A stretch of 64,000 nt of DNA from Saposhnikovia divaricata (Eukaryota; Streptophyta; Magnoliopsida; Apiales; Apiaceae), in NCBI GenBank assembly GCA_036435485.1, contig CM071597.1, positions 141,667,647 through 141,731,646 on the forward strand, given 5' to 3'. Position 1 is the stretch's first letter, and every line of letters begins with the position of its first letter. Shown here piece by piece: positions 11,364-19,285 of the stretch. Under the pieces are notes generated by a model, which saw nothing but the letters and a program-made list of their open reading frames with translations, did no database searches and had not been told where the DNA came from. Both the position numbers and the translations under genes were made by a program.

Positions 11364-12357
11364 TCTTACGACCAAACTCAACACGCAAGTGCACGTGATC
11401 TCAAGTAATATAGATAGCAAATAAGATTCGTTCCTACAGGGACTCGTTGTATTGTCTAGTTAATTCACTCACCAATGTATGATTATTATTCGATGCTAAG
11501 ACAAATTAACAATTGGATTTTTGTTTATCACTACACTTACTCTAAGATTTATAACTAATTATCAATTACTTGACTAAGAATTATGTCGAATTACTTATGC
11601 AAAATAAACATGGGATTTCAACTTCATTAAACAATCCATCTATAGTCTCCACTTCTCTAGCCTTTTCATATGATTTGTTAATACCTGATCGAATACACAA
11701 AACTGATATAAGCCAACTTTTGTTGCACAAATACCATCCTAAATAACATCCACAATAAAGATAGAAATCACTTAGTCTCCCAATCCTGCTTAATCTTCAT
11801 ATGTCTATAAAGATTGAAACATAATGGTTGAAGTACAAGCATTCAATTGATCACATAGTCGTCATAAAACGGTTAGAGTTACGACACTAATTATGAATGA
11901 TATTCTCACGTATAAACCTATGCTAGCATGGCAAGTTCTAAACTCTTAAATCCACTTTCGATTCAATAAGAAGTAACACACAATTACAAGAGTTAGCTAC
12001 TCTCCTATAACGAATTAAATCAACCATGATAGGATATCACATCAATCACACTATAGGCATCGAGAAGATTCAACAAATAAACTTCATGAATAAATCTGCT
12101 AAAACCCCATGACAACGAATTAGTTCATAATCAAACTAATCGTCACCATGGGTTCCAATGTAAACATGATAAAAGAAAATGAACGATGATTTAAATAAAT
12201 AACAAGGGTTCTAAAGAATACACCCAAACCAAGCATCCACAAACTAGGAAGAATCCAAGAATAAATTGAAAACTATCTTCTTCCTCGCTTCTTCGTGCTT
12301 CAAAACTCCGTAAATACAATCCGTGGTCAGAGCTCTCTATTCTAGGGTTTTTCTTCC

Positions 12358-12365
12358 TTTATATA
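12358..12365 (-). promoter_or_regulatory. TATA box in B 3' LTR
   Basis: TATATAAA on the minus strand. The identical motif is at 22883-22890 in the 5' LTR, where it would drive element transcription toward gag. The corresponding box in C is at 36484-36491 and in D at 26300-26307. Confidence 0.65.
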
Positions 12366-12455
12366 GGCCTCCAGGTGCAAGAAATTCGAAAGGAATTTAA
12401 TTTTTGACTTTATCTCAAAAAATCAGCAAAACAGGAGTTTCCCGTAAGAAGAGCC

Positions 12456-12561
12456 GGCGCTGCCGCGCCATCCATGACCTCCAACACGGCGCTGCCGCGC
12501 CTCCTCGGTACTCCCAGCGCTGCCGCGCCATAATCAAGCACAAACACGGCGTTGCCGCGCC
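12456..12561. repeat. GC-rich core array in B 3' LTR (4 copies)
   Basis: Cores at 12456-12469 and 12488-12501 (GGCGCTGCCGCGCC), 12516-12529 (one mismatch) and 12548-12561 (one mismatch). Start-to-start spacing is 32, 28 and 32 bp with dissimilar spacers. Surrounding DNA is AT-rich, so the array stands out sharply. Confidence 0.85.
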
Positions 12562-12771
12562 GTGCCTTCTATTCAGCAACTTGATTTTTTCCTTTTTCTT
12601 CATTACAACTCTGATTTGCGCTCCGATTGTTCCGCTTCATTCCTTTAACACCTGTGATTGATATTCCTGCACAATACCCTTAAAAGAGATCAAAAAGACC
12701 ACAACTCGAGTACAAACATTCGTTTTAAGCCAAATGGAAACGTTTTAAGTGAATAAAATACCCACTCATCA

Positions 12772-12806
12772 CACCCCCAAACTTAAACCGATGCTTGTCC
12801 TCAAGC
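12772..12806 (-). promoter_or_regulatory. polypurine tract and AGGA hairpin of B
   Basis: Next to the 3' LTR the sense strand reads AAGTTTGGGGGTG, the usual Athila plus-strand primer. Fourteen bases further in lies GCTTG-AGGA-CAAGC (12806-12793), a perfect 5-bp stem with a 4-base loop. Hairpins with the same loop and other stems lie by the tracts of J and C. Confidence 0.8.
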
Positions 12807-12857
12807 GTAAACAGACAAATCATGTACAACTAACTAGTACCACTTCCGTAGGTGATA

Positions 12858-12959
12858 ACGGTTGCATTTGGCATATGCGACAACCCCTTTAAACCCCTAG
12901 GCAGCCCTAGTGGACGAGTAAGGTCTCGTGAGGGCCTATAGCGAATGTACCCACAAAAT
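12858..12959 (-). ncRNA. conserved 3' UTR block shared by B and J (candidate structured RNA)
   Basis: A noncoding 102-bp block aligns without gaps to 45829-45930 in element J with 5 mismatches. On the sense strand it can form a two-part stem at 12935-12904 (outer GCCCT/AGGGC, inner ACGAG/CTCGT with loop ACCTTA) and a second stem using GCAT/ATGC arms near 12860-12880. No protein frame spans it in both elements. A role in packaging, 3'-end formation or strand transfer is a guess. Confidence 0.6.
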
Positions 12960-14112
12960 CCGATCTATAATGCAACTAACAATGCAACTACTATATGTAT
13001 ACAACTACATGAAAAATGCAAGGATCCCCTTTAAACTCACCAAAACCAACTAACAAGCAACTATCTCAAAGAATGCAACAAATCCAAATAGAGCTCGACT
13101 AAGTCCCCGTATACTAACAATGCATGAACAGAAACGTGCGTGTGTGCGATGCTCATCAGAAATACTCCCAAAACTAGGTCAAAAATCATACATGCTTTCA
13201 GCCAGGACAATCACAGGTTTATAACTAGAATAGACTGTAGACACTTCATAGCCTAGGAACACCTCTACCCTCATACAAGGTAGACAGAAACTCATGCTTT
13301 ATTACTAAGACACATAATACTATATACAATACACATGCTTATTTAACCGTGCAATGAATGAGACCCCAAAAGGCTTATACAATAATACTCATGTAGCGAG
13401 TGTTGGGTCAGTGGATCCCAGACTATAAAAGCCTTAGGTCACTAGGACTAAGTCCCCTCAAACTTAATTACTCGAGTATTAAAGAGCTCACTCTGGTTAA
13501 TTTTGCATTTCACAATTGACAACTTTGATTTTTTCTTCTTTTTTTTCTGTTTTTTTCTTTTTTTTTCTTTTTTTTACATGCAATCTGGAATGAGCCTTTC
13601 TCATTTCCAACCCTAGACTACTCATATAAATATGAGCCGGCTACTAGCCATTTGACACCTAGCCATTATTCACAAATATTTACAACTAGCATGAAATTCC
13701 TGGTTTCCCCCAAACTTAGATTTTAGTGCTCCTACGCCATCAAGGGAATAACGAAAATTCTAACTATAATCAAGTGATTAAATCTCTAAACATCCAACAA
13801 GCATGACCCTAACCTAGCCCAAAAGCACCCAATGAGTCTGTGTAAAAGTTTTGTTTCTGAACACGCCTGTGCAAACTTACTAAAATCTGCTGCAAAACCT
13901 GCCTGCATATCGTGCACCGCATCGATACGCCTAGTCAAACGCCTATACTATCTCTGAGTAATAAAAGAACCTCCTCCCTGAGGCTCCTCCTGCTGCTCCT
14001 GTTGTTGCTGCTGTTGCTGCTCTACTACATAACCAAGACCCCACCAGTCCGGCTCACCTCCATCCTACTCAGCCAGCCTCCGTACACTCTGATGATCCAG
14101 CGCCTCCTGTGG
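12960..14112 (-). other. 3' untranslated region of B
   Basis: No credible gene. Much of 13195-13760 aligns with 28210-28730 of element C, including GTGGATCCCAGAC, CTCGAGTATTAAAGAGCTCAC and a CTCATAT/ATATGAG hairpin. A T-rich tract is at 13531-13575. A second PPT-like TAAGTTTGGGGGAAA (minus) lies at about 13704-13718, with an equivalent in C at about 28674. The stretch 13910-14112 resembles the decayed end of ORF3 of C and may be lost coding sequence. Confidence 0.6.
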
Positions 14113-14931
14113 CTACTGCACAACCTCCTCTGCTGACCAACGAGCACCACAATCCCTAGCCAACCTAGCAATGATCGAACCATAAGGCATCGCTGCAGTG
14201 GTACTACCTTGCATAAAACGCATAATCCCCTGATGGATCAAATTGCCAACATCCACATATTCTCTACTGCATATAGCATACAATAGGATAGCCCTCTCAA
14301 CTGTCACCTCATTCGAATGCCTAGTAGGGATGAGATTGGCACAAATGAACAAGTTCCAAGTACGCCCATATCTATTCAGAGCCGTCAACAAGAACGAGGT
14401 GGGCTCAGTAGTGTCTCTCCTCAAACGCCACTCTGTACCAGGCACACACAACCGCTGAATAACCATCTGAAGATCCACAACATCCCGAGTCTTCCCCGAC
14501 CAATCCTCTTGACCCCTCCTAGGAGCCGGAAGCCCAAGAACACGACGAATAGCAGGCGGCTGATAATCCACACGGAACCCACGAACCTGGCTAATCCCAT
14601 TCCTCTCCACAATAGCGTTCGCATAGAACTCGCGAACCACCGTCATCGGAACAGGTTCCGTAACCTCACAAATCTGCTCCCAACGTCTCTCCAGAATATT
14701 CTCCAACATGTTCCCATCCGCTGCATTAGGCAAAAGACCCCTCTCACGAGCAATAGGACGCCCCAACAATCGATTATACTCATCACGAGCCCCATTATTA
14801 ATAAACTGAGGTCCACCATTGCCTCCCTCAGAATCAGATGAAGATGAAGAACGAGGGTTCCTCCTACCAGTCCCACTACCACCGGCACCCTCACTACCAC
14901 CACCAACAACCCTTTGTCGCTTGGATGCCAT
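14113..14931 (-). CDS. Athila third ORF (plant transposon protein / env-position ORF) of B
   Basis: An intact 272-aa frame between pol and the 3' LTR, where Athila elements carry their third gene. Residues 1-45 are low-complexity (Gly/Ser/Arg/Asp) and basic then acidic. From about residue 80 it matches the plant transposon protein domain often found here: VREFYANAIVERNG, RGFRVDYQPPAIRRVLGLP, then NLIPTRHSNEVTVERAILLY and VDVGNLIHQGI. No signal peptide or membrane-spanning helix is evident, so calling it envelope is unsupported. A decayed copy is in C at 29175-29813. Its role is unknown; being open beside a broken gag suggests recent loss of the latter or little time for decay. Confidence 0.8.
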   Translation of the reverse strand: MASKRQRVVGGGSEGAGGSGTGRRNPRSSSSSDSEGGNGGPQFINNGARDEYNRLLGRPIARERGLLPNAADGNMLENILERRWEQICEVTEPVPMTVVREFYANAIVERNGISQVRGFRVDYQPPAIRRVLGLPAPRRGQEDWSGKTRDVVDLQMVIQRLCVPGTEWRLRRDTTEPTSFLLTALNRYGRTWNLFICANLIPTRHSNEVTVERAILLYAICSREYVDVGNLIHQGIMRFMQGSTTAAMPYGSIIARLARDCGARWSAEEVVQ

Positions 14932-15141
14932 TGAATTGATTGAAAGAAGTGTTTAGAGAATTTTGAGATCTGTAAGTGTGTATGTATAGATAGGGTTGTG
15001 TAATGGTATGTATATATAGGAGAAATTAGGGTTAGTGGGTGTAAGTAGTGGGCTTGGGTCGTGGCTCACTAATAATAACAACCAACAACTATTTTTTTTT
15101 TTTTAAATTTGCTGAAAAAAAAATTTCTAAACAGCTTGTGC

Positions 15142-15187
15142 GGCGCTGCCGCGCCAGGAATACACTGTGGAACGGCGCTGCCGCGCC
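15142..15187. repeat. GC-rich core pair in B 3' region
   Basis: GGCGCTGCCGCGCC at 15142-15155 and again at 15174-15187, 32 bp apart, with an 18-bp spacer unrelated to those in the LTR. Flanks resemble those of the gag pair (GTRGCTAYTGTTYCA-like after the second core). Confidence 0.85.
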
Positions 15188-15227
15188 GTAGCTACTGTTT
15201 CAACTTTTTTTTTCAACAACAATCCAA

Positions 15228-15243
15228 GTGGGTTGCCTCCCAC
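15228..15243 (-). promoter_or_regulatory. post-pol hairpin, AGGCAA loop (B)
   Basis: Sense strand GTGGG-AGGCAA-CCCAC, 45 bp after the pol stop. C has CGTGGG-AGGCAA-CCCACG at 29870-29853, with one more pair. The GCGCTTCGTGGGAGGCAACC region is the best-conserved noncoding piece between B and C here. Its role (termination, ORF3 expression, RNA stability) is unknown. Confidence 0.6.
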
Positions 15244-15287
15244 GAAGCGCTCTTTTCACGTCATTAGCTTGACGTAGCTCCATCTCC

Positions 15288-18200
15288 TTACGTTGCGCAA
15301 ATTAGAACCGCAGTCTCAACTTCGCGATTCAACTTCTCTCTGAAACATGGCTTTAAACGCTGACCATTGACCTTGAACGACTGCTTCGGTAACTTGTCAA
15401 AAATCTCCACTGCCCCATGCCGAAAAACTGTTTTGACTGTGAATGGACCTGACCAACGTGACTTCAACTTCCAATGAAATAACCGAAGTCGAGAGTTGAA
15501 CAACAACACCAATTGCCCATGCACAAACGTCTTAATAACCAACCGACGATCATGCCACCTTTTTACTTTCTCTTTGTATAGCTTGTTGTTCTCATAAGCT
15601 TGCAATCGAAACTCGTCCATTTCGTTTAACTGAACCATCCGCTTTTCACCTGCTGCTATAAGATCAAAATTTAGCTTCTTCAATGCCCAATAAGCCTTGT
15701 GTTCTAACTCAGCTGGAAGATGGCATGCTTTCCCATACACTAGCTGAAATGGTGACATTCCCAAAGGTGTTTTATAAGTTGTCCGATAAGCCCACACCGC
15801 TTCATCAAGCTTCAACGCCCAATCCTTCCTAGAAGGACTAACTACCTTCTCAAGAATCCGTTTAATTTCCCGATTAGACACTTCGGCTTGCCCATTGCTT
15901 TGAGGATGATAAGCTGTAGCAATTCGATGATTGATGTTGTAGCGTGCCATAAGTGATGTAAACTTTCGATTGCAAAAATGCGTACCTTCATCACTGATGA
16001 TCACCCGTGGAGTGCCAAACCGAGTAAAAATATTCTTGTGAAGAAAATTGAGTACCACCTTAGCATCATTCGTGGGAAGTGCTTTTACCTCCACCCACTT
16101 AGACACATAGTCCACAGCTACAAGAATATACTGATTACCACATGATGGAATGAACGGTCCCATGAAGTCGATTCCCCACACGTCAAAGATCTCTACCTCC
16201 AACATGACATTCAGAGGCATCTCGTCCCTACGAGAAATATTACCAACTCGTTGACATCGATCACATCTCAACACAAACTGATGAGCATCCTTGAATAGAG
16301 TCGGCCAATAGAAACCCGCTTGAAGAATACGTGTGGCTGTCTTCTCACCCGCATAGTGGCCTCCATAAGCTGTAGCATGAAAATCACTAAGAATAGCCTC
16401 GGTCTCACTGTAAGGAACACAATGCCTAATAACCTGATCAGCTCCTTGCTTGAACAAAAATGGTTCATCCCAAATATACTGCTTGACATCGTGCAAGAAT
16501 TTCTTCCTTTGAGCATAAGAGAGCTCAGGCGGAATGATGTTACTTACTAGATAATTCACAATGTCAGGAAACCATGGTTCATCATCTTGCACTTTGAATA
16601 GTTGCTCATCAGGAAAAAACTCATTAATAACCGTGTTGTCCTTAGGTGACTTTCCATGATCTTCCAATCTAGAGAGATGGTCAGCTACCTGATTCTCCGT
16701 CCCCTTTCTATCCTTGATTTCCACATCAAATTCTTGCAACAGAAGAACCCAACGAATCAACCTTGGTTTAGCATCTTTCTTTGCAAGGAGGTAGCGAATA
16801 GCAGCATGATCCGTATAAACTGTCACCTTAGTACCAAGCAGATAAGAGCGAAACTTTTCAAACCCAAAGACAATAGCAAGTAGTTCCTTCTCAGTGGTGG
16901 TGTAATTCAACTGAGCATCATTGAGAGTTTTGCTCGCATAGTAAATAACATGGAACATTTTTTCTTTCCTTTGGCCTAGAACGGCCCCTACTGCATAATC
17001 ACTAGCATCGCACATCAAAGCAAATGGTTGGCTCCAATCAGGAGCTGTAATAACTGGATCAGAAATTAGTTTCTTCTTCAAGATCTTGAACGCATGTAAA
17101 CAAGCCTCATCAAAATTGAATGGTACATCTTTTTCCAAGAGATTGCAAAGCGGCTTAGAAATTTTTGAGAAATCCTTTATGAAGCGCCTGTAGAACCCTG
17201 CATGACCAAGAAAGCTACGAATACCTTTGATTGAGATAGGGGCAGGAAGATTCTCAATAGTTTCCACCTTTTCCTTATCAACTTCCAAACCCTTACTCGA
17301 AACCTTGTGTCCCAGAATGACACCTTCTTGTACCATGAAGTGGCACTTTTCCCAATTAAGAACAAGATTTGTCTCCACACAACGTTTTAAAACCAAACTC
17401 AAGTTTTCCAAGCACTCAACAAAAGAATCCCCAAAGACTGAGAAATCATCCATGAAAACTTCCATATTAATTCCAATCATGTCAGAGAAAATGGCCATCA
17501 TACACCTCTGAAAAGTAGCTGGTGCACCACACAACCCAAAAGAAACACGTCTGAATGCAAATGTACCAAATGGACAAGTGAATGTAGTCTTCTCCTGATC
17601 CTCGGGTGCTATGCAAATCTGATTGTACCCAGAATACCCATTAAGCAAACAATAGTACTGACGTCCAGCCAATCTGTCAAGCATTTGATCAATGAACGGG
17701 AGTGGAAAATGATCTTTCCGAGTGGCTTTGTTCAACTTTCGATAATCCATGCAAATTCTCCAACTAGCAACTGTTCGCGTCGGAATGAGCTCGTTATTCT
17801 CATTAGTAACCACTGTCATGCCCCCTTTCTTAGGCACACATTGCACCGGACTCACCCACGAGCTATCAAAAATCGGATAGATAATGCCCGCGTCAAGCCA
17901 TTTAAGAATTTCCTTCTTCACAACTTCTTTCATAACAGGATTCAGTCTCCTTTGATTATCGACCGTAGGTTTAGCTCCCTCTTCCAAAGGAATTTTGTGC
18001 ATGCAATACGAAGGACTGATACCCTTGATGTCTGCTATAGTCCACCCAATGGCTGATTTGAATTCCCTTAAGATTCTCAATAGTTTTTCCTCTTCTATGC
18101 CTAAAAGCTTAGATGATATAATAACATTTAAGGTAAAAGAATCACCAAGATAGGCATACCTTAGATGTTCAGGCAATTGCTTAAGTTCCAAGGTAGGTGC

Positions 18201-18713
18201 TTCCTCAATGGATGGTTTAAGTCTAACATGAGACTTCTCCAATTCTGACAACCCCAATGATTCAAATGGAATCCCAAACTTCTTCCATGGAGATGCATTA
18301 AGATATTGCAAGTGTTCTTTATCCTCTTCGTTCTCAACCTCCGAGTCGTTAGCAAGAACTCTTTCCAACACATCCTCTTTTATCAAGTGTTGAGTCGTGG
18401 AGTTAACCACCTTGTCGACCATATCAATTTTGAGACACTCTTCATAGTCAGTTGGAAGCTTCATTGCATTGAAGACATTAAAGGTGACGTTTTGATCGTG
18501 CACCCTCATAGTGAGTTCTCCCTTTTGGACATCAATAAGAGTTCGGCCCGTAGCCAAGAATGGTCGTCCCAAGATAATAGGAATCTTCTTGTCTTCCTCG
18601 AAGTCAAGAATAACAAAGTCGGCTTGAAAGATAGGCTTGTCGACCTTCACCAAAACATCCTCAACTATCCCTCGAGGATAAGTAACTGAACGGTCCGCAA
18701 GTTGTAGAATCAT
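15288..18713 (-). CDS. pol: Athila B pol: protease C-part, RT, RNase H, integrase
   Basis: A 1141-aa open frame. The protease flap region IILGRPFLATGRTL is near residue 50. RT runs about 260-450, with MDYRKLNKAT near 325 and the catalytic FMDDFSVFG near 420. RNase H has VYTDHAAIRYLL near 630. Integrase has an H-H-C-C zinc finger around 765-810 (CDRCQR) and catalytic residues in GIDFMGPF (about 848), SDEGTHFCN (about 906) and QAEVSNREIK (about 943). The first Met is not the natural start: the same frame continues upstream into protease and gag but for two TAA codons at 18744-18746 and 18756-18758. These stops cut the retropepsin just after its active site, so translation of pol as a Gag-Pol fusion is blocked in this copy. 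Confidence 0.93.
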   Translation of the reverse strand: MILQLADRSVTYPRGIVEDVLVKVDKPIFQADFVILDFEEDKKIPIILGRPFLATGRTLIDVQKGELTMRVHDQNVTFNVFNAMKLPTDYEECLKIDMVDKVVNSTTQHLIKEDVLERVLANDSEVENEEDKEHLQYLNASPWKKFGIPFESLGLSELEKSHVRLKPSIEEAPTLELKQLPEHLRYAYLGDSFTLNVIISSKLLGIEEEKLLRILREFKSAIGWTIADIKGISPSYCMHKIPLEEGAKPTVDNQRRLNPVMKEVVKKEILKWLDAGIIYPIFDSSWVSPVQCVPKKGGMTVVTNENNELIPTRTVASWRICMDYRKLNKATRKDHFPLPFIDQMLDRLAGRQYYCLLNGYSGYNQICIAPEDQEKTTFTCPFGTFAFRRVSFGLCGAPATFQRCMMAIFSDMIGINMEVFMDDFSVFGDSFVECLENLSLVLKRCVETNLVLNWEKCHFMVQEGVILGHKVSSKGLEVDKEKVETIENLPAPISIKGIRSFLGHAGFYRRFIKDFSKISKPLCNLLEKDVPFNFDEACLHAFKILKKKLISDPVITAPDWSQPFALMCDASDYAVGAVLGQRKEKMFHVIYYASKTLNDAQLNYTTTEKELLAIVFGFEKFRSYLLGTKVTVYTDHAAIRYLLAKKDAKPRLIRWVLLLQEFDVEIKDRKGTENQVADHLSRLEDHGKSPKDNTVINEFFPDEQLFKVQDDEPWFPDIVNYLVSNIIPPELSYAQRKKFLHDVKQYIWDEPFLFKQGADQVIRHCVPYSETEAILSDFHATAYGGHYAGEKTATRILQAGFYWPTLFKDAHQFVLRCDRCQRVGNISRRDEMPLNVMLEVEIFDVWGIDFMGPFIPSCGNQYILVAVDYVSKWVEVKALPTNDAKVVLNFLHKNIFTRFGTPRVIISDEGTHFCNRKFTSLMARYNINHRIATAYHPQSNGQAEVSNREIKRILEKVVSPSRKDWALKLDEAVWAYRTTYKTPLGMSPFQLVYGKACHLPAELEHKAYWALKKLNFDLIAAGEKRMVQLNEMDEFRLQAYENNKLYKEKVKRWHDRRLVIKTFVHGQLVLLFNSRLRLFHWKLKSRWSGPFTVKTVFRHGAVEIFDKLPKQSFKVNGQRLKPCFREKLNREVETAVLICAT

Positions 18714-19239
18714 GGTAGTTGGCTTTGGTTCTGGAAGACCAAGTTACATGAAAACTTATAAGGGCATGAGATTAATACTTGCGCCCAAATCACACAAGCA
18801 TTTGCTGAATGAGAGATCTCCAATAGTACATGGAATGGTAAAGCTTCCGGGGTCCTTCAACTTAGGCGGCAACTTTTGTTGCAAGATGGCACTACATTCC
18901 TCCGTCAAGGCAACGGTCTCTAGCTCCTCAAGTTTCAATTTCTTTGAGAGTATGCCCTTCATAAACTTCGCATAGCTCGGCATTTGCTCAAGAGCCTCCG
19001 CAAATGGTATGTTAATCTGAAGCTTCTTGAAGACATCCAAGAACTTAGCAAATTGCTTGTCGAACTTTTGCCTTTGAATTCGTTTTGGGTATGGAGGAGG
19101 TGGATACACCTTATCTTCTACCTCTTTCTGAGCATTATCATTCTTACAAGTTATAGGAGTCGAGGGAGTAGCATTAGGTAGCAATTTAAGACCAGACTCA
19201 ATCCCAGCATCAAAATCAACTTTTTCTTCCAGAAGCTGC

Positions 19240-19285
19240 GGCGCTGCCGCGCCAATATTATACTGGGAAACAGCGCTGCCGCGCC
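19240..19285. repeat. GC-rich core pair inside B gag
   Basis: GGCGCTGCCGCGCC at 19240-19253 and AGCGCTGCCGCGCC at 19272-19285, again 32 bp apart. A third copy at 20279-20292 is the tandem-duplicated second core. In the gag frame they encode ARRGSA. Confidence 0.85.

Larger units (their letters stand above)
11364..12771 (-). repeat. 3' LTR of Athila B
   Basis: Matches the 5' LTR along its whole length. The LTR 3' end (plus strand TCTTACG) has lost the canonical base seen as TGTTACG in the other copy. A TATATAAA box lies at 12358-12365 on the minus strand, followed by an AAACCCTA telo-box-like motif. Four copies of a 14-bp GC-rich core lie at 12456-12561. Confidence 0.9.
14932..15287 (-). other. 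pol-ORF3 intergenic region of B
   Basis: Contains, on the sense strand after the pol stop, a hairpin (15243-15228), two GC-rich cores, an A-rich run and then a TATA-like TATATATACATA at about 15000-15020 some 70-80 bp before the ORF3 ATG. The last could be an internal promoter for ORF3, which is inferred only from position. Confidence 0.5.

Noticed and set aside
12456..12561. Regularly spaced GC-rich cores resembling a CRISPR array
   Set aside because: The cores are only 14 bp, arrays have at most four units, there is no cas gene, and the host DNA is a plant retrotransposon LTR. Regular spacing is real but not CRISPR.
12858..12959. Conserved block as a 5S rRNA or tRNA-derived insertion (Cassandra-like)
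   Set aside because: Does not resemble the plant 5S rRNA sequence or a tRNA cloverleaf as far as I can judge by eye.
14317..14841. 174-residue plus-strand frame opposite Athila ORF3
   Set aside because: Shadow of the minus-strand gene; composition is Arg/Thr/Asn-rich with no domain, and C does not keep it.
14113..14931. Calling Athila ORF3 a viral envelope gene
   Set aside because: No signal peptide or membrane segment is visible; only the gene position fits.
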